Positions 9,079-18,504 of a DNA stretch of 64,000 bases are shown one piece after another (positions within the stretch are counted from its first letter, which is position 1; every line of letters starts with the position of its first letter). Position numbers and translations under genes: made by a program. The stretch lies in assembly GCA_012523035.1 (NCBI GenBank), contig JAAYJH010000030.1, forward strand, positions 1 through 64,000, in the 5' to 3' direction. Below the pieces are notes generated by a model. That model made no database searches and was not told the origin of the DNA. It saw nothing but the letters and a program-made list of their open reading frames with translations. Source of the stretch: Fibrobacter sp. (GTDB lineage: Bacteria > Fibrobacterota > Fibrobacteria > Fibrobacterales > Fibrobacteraceae).

Positions 9079-10076
9079 TAAGAGGCTACATACATCACTA
9101 ATTGCATTTTAGCAACTAAATTTCTTTGACTCGCTTCTATTTTTAGTTTTTGAATACCTACACGAAGCTCTGATTTTTGAAGTTCGGCAATAAAACTCAT
9201 AAAAGCAGCATAATCTGTATTTAATGTGACATCAAAGCTATGCTTTTTGTAAATTCCAAACTCTTCTATTATTCCCTTATCTAAACCTTTGAATTTTAAA
9301 GATTTTTGTTTGTCCAAAGCTAAAAAAGTTTTAAGCTCTTCTTGAACTTCTGTGGGCAATACAAATTTTTTCAAATGCTCTATATTAACATTGTTCACAT
9401 TGTATTCTCCGAATATTGATATATCCGTAACAGGAGCATTTTCTGCATGAGGAGGAGTTTTAACTGCTTTACTTACAGATTTTAATCGATCCACAAAACT
9501 CCTTTGTGTAGCTGGTGTTTCTGCAATACCCCGTATATAATAATAATTAGGAGCTTCAAAAACTAAATCAGAAAAACTAATGTTATCTGGAGTAGCCGTA
9601 TTAATAAAAACCAAAAACTGAGCAATAGCTTCTTTTTGATAAGCAATTTGTTCTAAGGGAAGGAAGCTAAAATAATTATTTGACTTAGCTTTATTAAAAA
9701 GACTGGGATTTAAATCCGTTATCACTGTTTCTAAACTCAAAGCTTTTTGTGCTGCTTCAACTGCTTTTTCGGATTCTAATTGTTTGTCTAACAGATTTAT
9801 CTTTCCTTTAGCTGACATGTTGAACACATCTTGTGCAGGATCTTGTACTCCAACAATAGCCAGAACTTTTGTAGGAATCACTCCATGCAATGGTTTTGGA
9901 ACTCCTAAAATTTTAACTAAGCCTATGCTAAATACCAAAAACGCCGCCAGAACAGAGAATCTTAACATCCACTTAGTGTTAGATTTTTTTGTTTTCACTG
10001 CAACACGAGGCGTTCTCACTTTTTTTTCAGAATCAATGGTTTTTGAAGCAGCTTCAATTAAATTCAATTGGATCAT
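9078..10076 (-). CDS. PilN/GspL-like single-span inner-membrane protein (second pilMN-type pair)
   Basis: The 332-residue protein has a basic N-terminal stretch, one hydrophobic segment (about residues 34-52) and a long periplasmic region with helical heptads and a C-terminal ferredoxin-like-sized domain. This resembles PilN/PilO or GspM-type assembly-platform subunits. No family motif is strong enough alone. The call rests on topology and on the 4-base ATGA overlap with the upstream actin-like PilM relative. Canonical pilN and pilO lie elsewhere in the window (24283-25488), so this would be a paralogous set. Its partner pilus or secretion system is not identified. Confidence 0.55.
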   Translation of the reverse strand: MIQLNLIEAASKTIDSEKKVRTPRVAVKTKKSNTKWMLRFSVLAAFLVFSIGLVKILGVPKPLHGVIPTKVLAIVGVQDPAQDVFNMSAKGKINLLDKQLESEKAVEAAQKALSLETVITDLNPSLFNKAKSNNYFSFLPLEQIAYQKEAIAQFLVFINTATPDNISFSDLVFEAPNYYYIRGIAETPATQRSFVDRLKSVSKAVKTPPHAENAPVTDISIFGEYNVNNVNIEHLKKFVLPTEVQEELKTFLALDKQKSLKFKGLDKGIIEEFGIYKKHSFDVTLNTDYAAFMSFIAELQKSELRVGIQKLKIEASQRNLVAKMQLVMYVAS

Positions 10077-10993
10077 GATGCACCTCCACTGGAACGAAGC
10101 GAAGCCCCAATTGCCCCAACACAGCTTAATATACTAGAAACACTTTCTTCGTCCACAGGCAAACGAATATTATTAAAAAAGTCTAAAAGTTTCAATTCAT
10201 AGGAGTCAAACTTTGATTTAAAAATTTCAAAAAAACTTGGATCGTTTAACAACTCTCCGCACAAAGTCAATGTTTTTACATGGGCTCCATTTTCAGAGGC
10301 AGCTAAGTTTACTTGCTCTAAAATTCGTTGCGATAACAAGTTAAATGCATCGTCTTTTGATTTACCAACCAATTCCAATGTAGAAACACTGCGAATGGCC
10401 TTGATATCGTCTTGAGAGAAAAACATCAGCACCACGCCTGCTACATCCACTTTGATAACAGCTTGTACTTCATCCTCTATAAAGACACCATCTTGTTTTA
10501 AAAGATTAAATATCGAAACAACATCTAACTCAAAAATCTGAGGGCTTATTTTCTTACTTCTAAAACCTTTTCGAACAGCATCGACCCAAACTCGACGAAC
10601 CGCAATTAAAACAACCGTGAAGCCAACAATTTTGTCACCTCGCAAAACATGATAATCAAAATAAAAAGTATCTGGCTTTAGACCTGTTAGTAAGTTCAAC
10701 TTCCAAGTTAAATATTCTTTTATGTTAGAAGAGGCTTCTGGTGGTATATAAATTTGACGGAAGACCCCTCGAAAAACAGATAGAGTCAATGTGATGGTGT
10801 CTATAGAATCATATCCGTGTTGATCTAGCCACGCTTGTAAAACGGATTCAAAAGTATAGATATCATCCAAAGGACTAACCTCTGTAGCCAAGTATGCCGT
10901 ATTCAAAACCTTTTTTGCCTCGGGGTCAAATAAGGCTAACTTTAAGGCGGCATCACCTATTTCTATGCCTAACTGTAATTTCATATCGCTCAT
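10073..10993 (-). CDS. PilM-like actin-fold ATPase (second copy)
   Basis: The 306-residue protein starts MKLQLGIEIGDAALKLALFD, matching the phosphate-1 region of PilM/FtsA/GspL actin-like proteins. It also has a TLCGELL segment and a final CVGAIGASL block, as in PilM (LSGG..., A.GLALR). It is about 60 residues shorter and clearly diverged from the pilM at 25488. It overlaps the PilN-like gene by four bases. I infer it recruits that membrane partner to a pilus-like or secretion platform. An internal ATG at residue 4 is an alternative start; no clear ribosome site marks either. Confidence 0.65.
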   Translation of the reverse strand: MSDMKLQLGIEIGDAALKLALFDPEAKKVLNTAYLATEVSPLDDIYTFESVLQAWLDQHGYDSIDTITLTLSVFRGVFRQIYIPPEASSNIKEYLTWKLNLLTGLKPDTFYFDYHVLRGDKIVGFTVVLIAVRRVWVDAVRKGFRSKKISPQIFELDVVSIFNLLKQDGVFIEDEVQAVIKVDVAGVVLMFFSQDDIKAIRSVSTLELVGKSKDDAFNLLSQRILEQVNLAASENGAHVKTLTLCGELLNDPSFFEIFKSKFDSYELKLLDFFNNIRLPVDEESVSSILSCVGAIGASLRSSGGAS

Positions 10994-11040
10994 ACATTCA
11001 ACAACTTATAAGGATTTATTAAAGAACTTCTTCACTAAAA

Positions 11041-11475
11041 CTAATCAAAATTTATGTCAAGTAACATACTTTTTACTTTTTTCTCACCAATTCCTTTCAC
11101 TTTTTTCAAATCAGACTCATTTTTAATGCTTCCAACAGTTTCTCTATAAGAAATTATCGCTTCTGCAAGTTTTGGACCTACTCCTTTTAAATGACACAAT
11201 TCCTCTAAACTAGCTTTATTTATGTGAATAGGTAAAATAATTTTTGCTTTTTTCACTGTTTTACTTTTTTTTGACTTATTCTTTGTCGGCTTTTTTTTAG
11301 TAGTAAGCTCTTTATTTAGAGAAGGCTTCGCTTCCCAGTTCGAAAACTCCATTTGTTCTTCTACAGGGAACTCATCCATCACTGGAACGGGCTTGTCTGG
11401 TAAAAAACGAATCACACTCCCTATACCAAGAAAAATAAGGATAAGAAAAAACACTTTTTTTTCAGCTTTGTTCAT
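11041..11475 (-). CDS. comEA: ComEA-like helix-hairpin-helix protein with N-terminal membrane anchor
   Basis: The protein has 144 residues: a hydrophobic anchor (about 8-24), a Lys/Thr/Ser-rich linker (about 58-78), then a ComEA-type double helix-hairpin-helix. The domain reads INKASLEELCHLKGVGPKLAEAIISYRE...F/SL..VKGIGEKKV. ComEA proteins bind incoming double-stranded DNA outside the inner membrane during transformation; short HhH proteins of this type also occur where competence is unproven. Its start overlaps the end of pyrG by 14 bases. Nearby pilus genes and a secreted endonuclease make a DNA-uptake role reasonable but inferred. Confidence 0.8.
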   Translation of the reverse strand: MNKAEKKVFFLILIFLGIGSVIRFLPDKPVPVMDEFPVEEQMEFSNWEAKPSLNKELTTKKKPTKNKSKKSKTVKKAKIILPIHINKASLEELCHLKGVGPKLAEAIISYRETVGSIKNESDLKKVKGIGEKKVKSMLLDINFD

Positions 11476-13087
11476 CAGCGGCCTTTAGTAAACCTAAAAA
11501 AAGAGGTGCTGGATTTAAAAGCGAAGACTTTAATTCTGGATGGAATTGACATGCTAAAAAATAAGGATGCTTTTTTAACTCTATTAGCTGAGGGGTGGAT
11601 GGCTCAAAAGAGTGTCCAGAAAACACAAGGCCAGCCGATTCCAATTGCTCTTTATAATCTAAATTCACATCGAAACAATGACGGAATCGTTCTCGAACAA
11701 ACTCTTGTTGATACAAAGATACAGCTTTAGAATCTTCTTTTAGACGAACATCGTGTCCTCCTAGCCGCATAGAAGTGCTACAAGACCCTATAATAATCGG
11801 GTGTTCAATATGCGTTTCTTCTGACTCTGTAGTATGAGCCCCTGTCAAACCACATACATGTCGGGCAAACTCTACCACCGCTAGTTGCATTCCAGAGCAA
11901 ATACCTAAAAATGGTATGTTCTTTTCTCTAGCATATCGGACAAGTAAAATTTTCCCTTCCATTCCTTTTTTCCCTGAAGAGCCGGGTACAATCACTGCAT
12001 TGACACCTTTTAGGATCTTCTCTATGCTGTTGGGTCGTTTCTCCATTTTTTCTACATCAACCCAGCGAATTTCTACTTTTAGATCCAAGTGCGCAGAAGC
12101 ATGATTCAAAGATTCAATCACACTTGCATAAGAGTCTTCTAAACTAAGATCTCTACCACACAAAGCCACTGTGATTACTTTTCGGGGATGCACTTGATTT
12201 TTATTTAATGAATCCACCAAGCAAGCCCATGTGTCTAGCTTAGGTGGTGCATAAATTCTTAATTTTTTTAATAAAATACCAGGAATACCTTCTTTATCGT
12301 AAACCAAAGGCACCTCATACACATGCTTTACATCTACGCCAGATATCACATTGGAGGCAGGTAAATTGCAAAAAAGCCCTATTTTTTCTTTGATATGAGG
12401 TTTTATAAATTCTTCACAACGGCCAATAATAATATCTGGATAAATTCCCAATTCATTTAAATCCCTCACCGACATCTGAGTGGGTTTAGATTTTTGCTCA
12501 TTCACTCCTGGAGGGATTGGGATATAGGTCAAGTGTACAAAAACACAATTTTCTTGACCCACCTCGTGAGAGAGTTGACGCACAGCTTCTATATAAAACT
12601 GATTTTCTAAGTCTCCTACTGTACCGCCTATTTCTACAAGTAAAATATCTGCATCTTCTTTGTTGGCTATAGAGAATAAATTTTCTTTGATCACATTGGT
12701 GACATGAGGTATAAACTGCACTGTATGCCCCAAATAATCCCCTTGCTTTTCTTTGTCTAAGATGGTCTTAAAAATCCGTCCCATCGTTAGGCTCCATTCT
12801 TTTTTAGCCACCACATTTAGAAATCGTTCATAGTGCCCAAAATCCATATCTACTTCTCCGCCGTCGTCTAACACATAAACTTCGCCGTGTTCCGTAGGAT
12901 TCATGGTGCCAGGGTCTGTATTCAAATAACCATCACATTTGACTGGTACTACTTTTAATTTATCCGAAAGGAGTGCTCCTATAGAAGCAGCTGCAACTCC
13001 CTTGCCTAAACCAGAAATAACACCCCCTGTGACAACGATGAATTTGGTTTTTCCATTATATATTTGAGATAAATTTTGTTTATTCAC
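11462..13087 (-). CDS. pyrG: CTP synthase
   Basis: PyrG aminates UTP to CTP using glutamine. The 541-residue protein starts its synthetase domain with KFIVVTGGVISGLGKGVAAASIG and shows LNTDPGTMNP.EHGEVYVLDDGGEVDMDFGHYERF. The C-terminal glutaminase domain has the nucleophile region LGICSGMQLAVVEFAR and the His-Glu pair in FHPE. Length and motifs are complete. It overlaps kdsB by four bases, so CTP production is coupled to a CTP-using enzyme, an arrangement seen in many Gram-negative bacteria. Confidence 0.97.
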   Translation of the reverse strand: MNKQNLSQIYNGKTKFIVVTGGVISGLGKGVAAASIGALLSDKLKVVPVKCDGYLNTDPGTMNPTEHGEVYVLDDGGEVDMDFGHYERFLNVVAKKEWSLTMGRIFKTILDKEKQGDYLGHTVQFIPHVTNVIKENLFSIANKEDADILLVEIGGTVGDLENQFYIEAVRQLSHEVGQENCVFVHLTYIPIPPGVNEQKSKPTQMSVRDLNELGIYPDIIIGRCEEFIKPHIKEKIGLFCNLPASNVISGVDVKHVYEVPLVYDKEGIPGILLKKLRIYAPPKLDTWACLVDSLNKNQVHPRKVITVALCGRDLSLEDSYASVIESLNHASAHLDLKVEIRWVDVEKMEKRPNSIEKILKGVNAVIVPGSSGKKGMEGKILLVRYAREKNIPFLGICSGMQLAVVEFARHVCGLTGAHTTESEETHIEHPIIIGSCSTSMRLGGHDVRLKEDSKAVSLYQQEFVRERFRHCFDVNLDYKEQLESAGLVFSGHSFEPSTPQLIELKKHPYFLACQFHPELKSSLLNPAPLFLGLLKAADEQS

Positions 13088-13803
13088 TGTAATACCATCT
13101 TGTGTTTAGATTTTTTTAAAACATTTTCTACTAATAATAAATCGGTGGGAGTGTCCACCGCCATCGAAGTGCTCGGACTAAAAATCACTTTAATTGGTCG
13201 TTTTCCCAAAACACGCAAAGGCTCAATAGAACGCAACAACTCATCTTTTGTTTGAGGGCTGTGTGAAAACTCTTGCATAGCTACCGATGAATAAGCATAA
13301 ATACCACGATGCTCTAACCAAGATTTTGTTGGATTGGAAGAAATTTGCCTTTTGAAGTCCTGTGCATAATTATTTTGAACTTGGATTTTCACTACATTAG
13401 TGTTGTTATAATCCTCTCTTAAAAGAGGAGTAGCCGCAGTAATCCAAGATGTTGGCTCTAATTGAATGTTTTTGGCAACAGCCCTCAATAGATCTAGATC
13501 TATAAGTGGTTCATCTCCTTGTAAATTTACCACTAAGTCTAGGTTTAGTTTTTGTGCGGCTTCTATCACTCGATCTGTTCCAGTAGGGTGATCACGAGTG
13601 AGTATCGCTTCAAATCCATGTTTTTGAACCACAGAATATATCTCTTCGGAGTTTGTAGCACAAACAATTAAATCAAAACAAGAAGCTAACGCTGCTCGCT
13701 CTAAAGTATGTAAAACCATTTCTTTGCCATCAATCTTTGCCAAAGGCTTGTTTGGAAATCGCGTGGACTCCATTCGTGCAGGTATTACACAAGCAACTGA
13801 CAC
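13084..13803 (-). CDS. kdsB: 3-deoxy-manno-octulosonate cytidylyltransferase
   Basis: KdsB activates Kdo with CTP for lipopolysaccharide inner-core synthesis. The protein shows IPARMESTRFPNKPLAKIDGKEMV, then LTRDHPTGTDRV, and VNLQGDEPLID, all typical. The start is not ATG: candidates are TTG 13815, GTG 13812 and GTG 13803. I chose 13803 because translation from it gives the usual length before IPAR; it then begins one base after the gatC stop. The gene implies an outer membrane with Kdo-containing lipopolysaccharide. Confidence 0.92.
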   Translation of the reverse strand: MSVACVIPARMESTRFPNKPLAKIDGKEMVLHTLERAALASCFDLIVCATNSEEIYSVVQKHGFEAILTRDHPTGTDRVIEAAQKLNLDLVVNLQGDEPLIDLDLLRAVAKNIQLEPTSWITAATPLLREDYNNTNVVKIQVQNNYAQDFKRQISSNPTKSWLEHRGIYAYSSVAMQEFSHSPQTKDELLRSIEPLRVLGKRPIKVIFSPSTSMAVDTPTDLLLVENVLKKSKHKMVLQ

Positions 13804-13804
13804 T

Positions 13805-14092
13805 CTAGCCACCAATCACTTTGGGAATAGCAAAATGATCGCTTTCTACTTGAGGAGCATTTTTAAATACTTGAGCTTTAACAAATGAACCTTTGGGGCT
13901 ATCTTGACGCAATACCGGCGGTGCTTTTTCTATGCCTATCGTAGGTCTTATTGCAGTCAAATCTAAGGCACGCAAAGACTCTAGTTGAGCCAAACTGTGG
14001 TTTAAGTAGTCTTTTGCTTTCTGTATTTCTGCTGTTGACATTTCTATTTTAGAAGATTTTGCTAAGAGCTCTACTTCTTCTGTTTTTAACAT
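13805..14092 (-). CDS. gatC: Asp-tRNA(Asn)/Glu-tRNA(Gln) amidotransferase subunit C
   Basis: The 95-residue protein matches GatC: EEVELLAKSSKIEMS at the N-terminus, a central LNHSLAQLESLRALDL, then LRQDSP...APQ and the C-terminal DHFAIPKVI (FxVPKVI-like). GatC stabilises GatA/GatB in the transamidation route to Gln-tRNA or Asn-tRNA. The ribosome site GGAGG is five bases before the ATG. gatA and gatB are not in the window. Confidence 0.92.
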   Translation of the reverse strand: MLKTEEVELLAKSSKIEMSTAEIQKAKDYLNHSLAQLESLRALDLTAIRPTIGIEKAPPVLRQDSPKGSFVKAQVFKNAPQVESDHFAIPKVIGG

Positions 14093-14143
14093 AAAACCTC
14101 CGTAAACAATGATATAAAGATAAAAAAATATCTCTATTTGGCA

Positions 14144-16594
14144 TTATTGGATTAATTCTAAACTTGCAAATTTTAAAATAAGTGTACGAACCACTCCATC
14201 TTGAAAACGAACTTCTACCCTAGCATTTTCTCCTTGTCCAGAATTTTTTAAAATAACACCCGTTTTAAATCGAGAATGAAAAACTTTGACTCCAGGCTTA
14301 AAAGGCATTTCACTGTATTCATCATAGACAAGTCTTGGCTCATCTGGACTAGGTTTACTTACTTTTATTGGGTTTTTATAAACAATCCTTTGGGTGTCAT
14401 TTTTCTTTTTACTAAAAGAATCAGGGCGTTTATAAGAAAAAGACCTTTGAAAAGAGGGTGTTTTTTTTGAAGATGAAAATGCCTTAGGATTTCTATCAAA
14501 AGTTTTAGAGTTTGAATTTCCATATTTTTTTTCAAAAGAATTTTCAAATGAAAAACCTGATGAATTTTCTAACTCAACATGAACAACAGTGGGGTCCATC
14601 TCTTCGAGGAAGCGAGAAGGGGCAAAATTTCTAAAGGAGCCTTGCCAGAAACGGCGTTCTGTATGGTACAAAAACAATTTTTTTTCTGCTCTTGTGCAGC
14701 CCACATAAAACAAACGCCTTTCTTCTTCTATTTGCTTTAGTTCTTCTTTTGGGTTCATCATTGTAGAAACACGAATTAAAGGAAAAAGCTCTTCGTCGCA
14801 ACCTGCGATATGGACCGTATGAAACTCTAAGCCTTTTGCCATATGCATTGTCATAAGGGTCACCTTTTCAGTAGCCTCTTCTACCTTTTTATCTGCATCT
14901 GTGAGTAAAGAAATGTCTTGCAAAAAAGCATCTAATGAAGCATCGGGGTTTTCTTCATCAAACTCACGAATCGCATTAACCATTTCATCTAAGTTTAGCT
15001 CTCTTTCGTCCGAAGTAGCATCGTCTTCTTTTTTTAAAAAGCTTTTGTAATTTATATCTTCAATAATATGCTCTACCAGTATTGGCAAAGGGGTCTCAGC
15101 TTCTTCTATCATTTGAAACCATTTATTCACTAAATCACTGAAACTTTTAAATTTTGAAGAGGCCGGCCCTAAATCTATCATGGGTGAACTCAAAGTCTCC
15201 CATAAAGACAGACCCACTTCTTCTGCACTATTTAATAGACGGCTAATGCTCGCTGCTCCAATTTGTCTTGGGGGCACATTCACAATTCTAAGCAGTGCTG
15301 CATCATCTTTAGGGTTGGAAAGTACACGCAAATACGCTAAAATATCTTTGATCTCTTTTCTATCCCAAAAACGAGTCCCACCATAAATCACACAAGGAAT
15401 TCTATAGTCATTCAAAGCTTTTTCTATGGCTCTTGACTGTGCATTTGTTCTATAAAAAATCGCTGTTTTTGAATACATAGAAGTTCCTGCACCAAAAATT
15501 GTACTAGCAATGCGTTCCGCTTCACCCCTATCTTCGTCAAGGTGTATCACTTGAATCAAGTCTCCTTTTTCTTGCTTTGAAAACACCACTTTCTTCATTT
15601 CTTGAGGTCGTTCGTTGTTGGCTATAACCGAACCAGCTCCTTGCACAATATTTGAGGTAGATCTATAGTTTTCTTCAAGTTTCACAATCTTGACAGGGCT
15701 AAAATCCCTATGAAAATTTCGAATGATTTCGATATTGGCACCACGCCATCCATAAATACTTTGGTCGTCATCACCAACCACGGTCACATTTTTTTCTGGA
15801 TTCATTAATAGTTTTAACAGCTCATACTGAACATCATTGGTGTCTTGGTACTCATCGACCACCACATACTTAAAACGACGAGCAAATTGTTCGGCTATAG
15901 GAGGTATTTTTTGTAAAATGTCTGTGGTATGAAACAATAAGTCATCGAAATCCATGGCATTCGATTCTGCTAATTTTTTTTGGTATGCTTTATAGTAAGA
16001 AGCTATTTTTTTAGCATCTCCGTATTCTGCATTTTGTTCCACCACTGCAGGGCTTTGTAACACCACTTTATAAGAATCTACACCGTATTCTTTCTGAACC
16101 GAGTTTTTAAACTTTGAAATCAATGCACGAACTTTTCGAAGTTCACTTGCATCATACAAATCACCCATATCTTCTTTGAGTATTTGCCTTATCACTCTTT
16201 TTTGATCATCATCATCGTATATAGAAAACTGAGCTGTAAAAGGAGTTCGAATCGAATTTCTAATGCCTGGGTTGCCTAAACATGTCCTTAAAATCCGTAC
16301 ACAAATAGAGTGAAAAGTTCCCATCCATTGGAGTTCTACTCGTTCTCCTAAAATTTGATGGATTCTTTCTCTCATTTCTCTGGCCGCCTTATTGGTGAAT
16401 GTCACCGCCAAAATAGAATTCGAGGGTACTCTATGAGCCGAAATCAAATGAGCCATTTTATAAGTAATCGTTCGAGTTTTTCCAGAACCTGCTCCCGCTA
16501 TTATTAACATTGGGCCCTGAGTTTGAAGGGCAGCGGCTGATTGTTCTTTGTTTAACTCTTTATTTAATACACTTGAATCTAATACAAAAGACAT
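14144..16594 (-). CDS. pcrA: UvrD/PcrA family superfamily-1 DNA helicase
   Basis: This is a complete 3'-5' SF1 helicase of 816 residues. It has LNKEQSAA (Q motif), AGAGSGKT (Walker A, 33-40), TFHSICVRILR, VVDEYQDTN (Walker B), VVGDDDQSIYGWRGA, LEENYRST, VIYGGTRFWDRKEIKD, TMHMAKGLEF and the C-terminal VGCTRAEKKL. The YGG..F..R.EIKD block is typical of UvrD/PcrA. The start at 16594 forms TGATG with the pilB stop and has AAGGA upstream; a longer frame to 16693 is read-through inside pilB. A Ser/Lys/Phe-rich linker precedes a short Tudor-like C-terminal domain (GVKVFHSRFKTGVIL). The choice between PcrA and UvrD names is conventional. Confidence 0.93.
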   Translation of the reverse strand: MSFVLDSSVLNKELNKEQSAAALQTQGPMLIIAGAGSGKTRTITYKMAHLISAHRVPSNSILAVTFTNKAAREMRERIHQILGERVELQWMGTFHSICVRILRTCLGNPGIRNSIRTPFTAQFSIYDDDDQKRVIRQILKEDMGDLYDASELRKVRALISKFKNSVQKEYGVDSYKVVLQSPAVVEQNAEYGDAKKIASYYKAYQKKLAESNAMDFDDLLFHTTDILQKIPPIAEQFARRFKYVVVDEYQDTNDVQYELLKLLMNPEKNVTVVGDDDQSIYGWRGANIEIIRNFHRDFSPVKIVKLEENYRSTSNIVQGAGSVIANNERPQEMKKVVFSKQEKGDLIQVIHLDEDRGEAERIASTIFGAGTSMYSKTAIFYRTNAQSRAIEKALNDYRIPCVIYGGTRFWDRKEIKDILAYLRVLSNPKDDAALLRIVNVPPRQIGAASISRLLNSAEEVGLSLWETLSSPMIDLGPASSKFKSFSDLVNKWFQMIEEAETPLPILVEHIIEDINYKSFLKKEDDATSDERELNLDEMVNAIREFDEENPDASLDAFLQDISLLTDADKKVEEATEKVTLMTMHMAKGLEFHTVHIAGCDEELFPLIRVSTMMNPKEELKQIEEERRLFYVGCTRAEKKLFLYHTERRFWQGSFRNFAPSRFLEEMDPTVVHVELENSSGFSFENSFEKKYGNSNSKTFDRNPKAFSSSKKTPSFQRSFSYKRPDSFSKKKNDTQRIVYKNPIKVSKPSPDEPRLVYDEYSEMPFKPGVKVFHSRFKTGVILKNSGQGENARVEVRFQDGVVRTLILKFASLELIQ

Positions 16595-18504
16595 CACTCG
16601 TCCTTTGTAGAAGCAGCTAAAGCTTGCTCCAATGTGGTTAAGCCATCTAAAGCTTTTTGAATGCCATCCATTCGAAGTGTGATTAGATCGCATTCTTTAA
16701 GTGCAGCCCTTTTAATCTCATCTCCAGAAGATCTTTTGATAATCAAATCTCTCACTGTTTCATTAGGTACTAAATATTCATAAATACCCAAACGACCTTT
16801 GTAGCCCGAGCCATCGCACTTAGAACAACCCTTACCATGATAAAACTGCATATCGGGACTGAGTTTAAGGTCTTCTCGAAGTTCTTCTGAAATATCAACA
16901 GGTTCTTTGCATTCTTTACAAATTCGTCGCACAAGGCGTTGAGCAAGTACCCCTTTAATAGCCGTTGAGACTAAAAAGGGCTCTAACCCCATCTCTAACA
17001 AACGAGGAAAAGCTCCAGCGGCATCATTGGTGTGAAGCGTACTAAAAACCAAGTGACCTGTCAAAGCAGACTCAATGGCCATTGAAGCGGTTTCTTTGTC
17101 ACGCATCTCACCAATCATAATCACATCGGGGTCTTGACGGAGCAAAGCCCTAATTCCTGCAGCAAAAGTAAAACCTGCAGCTACATTAATTTGCCCTTGA
17201 TTGACTCCATCAATATTAAGCTCCACAGGATCTTCCATAGTCGAAATATTGGTGGTTGAATCTAAAATCTCGCGAATAGACGCATAAAGAGTGGTAGATT
17301 TACCAGAACCAGTAGGACCTGTCACCAAAACAATACCATTAGGTAAATTAATAGACTCCAAAAATTGTTTATAAACTCTGGGGTCAAAGCCCATATCCTT
17401 TAAGGGAAACTGCCCTGAATTGGGGTCTAAAATACGCATCACTATTTTTTCTGTAACACCTCGTTTACGCAAAGAGACCGGAAACGAACTCACACGAAGG
17501 TCCACTTCATTCCCTCTGTATCGAACTGTGAACCGGCCATCTAGTGGTTTTCGTTTTTCTGCAATATCCATTTTAGCTAACAGCTTAATCCTAGACAAGA
17601 TTTGAGCCATCAATCTCGCTGGAATTGGAGGCTGAACTTGCAAATCTCCATCGATACGATAACGCATTTTCAAGTAAGTTTCTTGTGGTTCCAAATGAAT
17701 ATCAGAGGCTCCCCTAGCAATAGCTTCGTGCACTAGAGTGGTTACAATTTTAACCACTTGTTGGCCTTCTTCGTCAGTGAGTTCTGGTTCTTGATTGTAA
17801 GAATCTCTTTCTACTGTTTCTAGCTCTGAATCGTCATCGGACGCACTCAACAAAGTGGATAAGCTTTCATCGGACTCAGAAGCATCTATATACAAAGACT
17901 CAATGGCATTTATCACATCTTTTTCGGATGCCATCACAATATTCACCGCCATTTGAGACTTAAATTTAATAATGTCTATGACCCTCATGTTAGTAGGGTC
18001 TGACATGGCAATGGTTAAAACTTTTTCTGTCTTATTCACAAAAAGTGGAATGACTGTATAGCTTCGACAAATATCTTCGGATAGATAATTCACAATATCG
18101 GGATCAAAGCTAAAATTTTTTAAAGAAACATAGGGTAATTCGAACTGCAAAGAAAGAATTTCAATTAATTTTTCTTCGGGCATGTAACCCAAAGAAACTA
18201 AAGTTTTCCCCAGCCTTTGCCCTGTGACTTTTTGTTGTTCTAGTGCTTTTTCTAGTTGAGTTTCATTGATATAACCCTGAGCAATCAACATTTCACCTAT
18301 GCGCATCTTATTGGTGGACTGCATTTGGACACCCAAAACATTGGTCAAAACATCTTCAGGAACCATGCCCAAGCGAACCAGTATTTTACTAAGCATTATT
18401 CCTGTTCGTTTGTGTTCACTTATGGCATGATTTAGTTGATCTTCGTCAATGATCCCTTGACGATACAATAATTCACCTATATTCACTTTTGAGTTTTTAT
18501 TCAT
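16594..18504 (-). CDS. pilB: Type IV pilus assembly ATPase PilB / GspE family
   Basis: This 636-residue hexameric ATPase drives pilin polymerisation from the cytoplasm. Two tandem N-terminal MshEN-type repeats (IGELLYRQGIID..., IGEMLIAQGYIN...) occupy about residues 8-110; such domains can bind c-di-GMP in related ATPases. The core has Walker A GPTGSGKST (396-404), the Asp box TMEDPVE, Walker B VIMIGEMRD (about 462-470), the His box STLHTNDAAGAFPRLLEMG, and a tetracysteine zinc site (Cys 529, 532, 560 and 563). The ATG at 18504 overlaps the thiL stop as ATGA, so a TTG four codons upstream is unlikely. Confidence 0.94.
   Translation of the reverse strand: MNKNSKVNIGELLYRQGIIDEDQLNHAISEHKRTGIMLSKILVRLGMVPEDVLTNVLGVQMQSTNKMRIGEMLIAQGYINETQLEKALEQQKVTGQRLGKTLVSLGYMPEEKLIEILSLQFELPYVSLKNFSFDPDIVNYLSEDICRSYTVIPLFVNKTEKVLTIAMSDPTNMRVIDIIKFKSQMAVNIVMASEKDVINAIESLYIDASESDESLSTLLSASDDDSELETVERDSYNQEPELTDEEGQQVVKIVTTLVHEAIARGASDIHLEPQETYLKMRYRIDGDLQVQPPIPARLMAQILSRIKLLAKMDIAEKRKPLDGRFTVRYRGNEVDLRVSSFPVSLRKRGVTEKIVMRILDPNSGQFPLKDMGFDPRVYKQFLESINLPNGIVLVTGPTGSGKSTTLYASIREILDSTTNISTMEDPVELNIDGVNQGQINVAAGFTFAAGIRALLRQDPDVIMIGEMRDKETASMAIESALTGHLVFSTLHTNDAAGAFPRLLEMGLEPFLVSTAIKGVLAQRLVRRICKECKEPVDISEELREDLKLSPDMQFYHGKGCSKCDGSGYKGRLGIYEYLVPNETVRDLIIKRSSGDEIKRAALKECDLITLRMDGIQKALDGLTTLEQALAASTKDE

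Noticed and set aside
16595-16693. 33-residue N-terminal extension of the UvrD/PcrA helicase
   Set aside because: It lies in pilB coding sequence; the internal ATG at 16594 has AAGGA and forms TGATG with the pilB stop.
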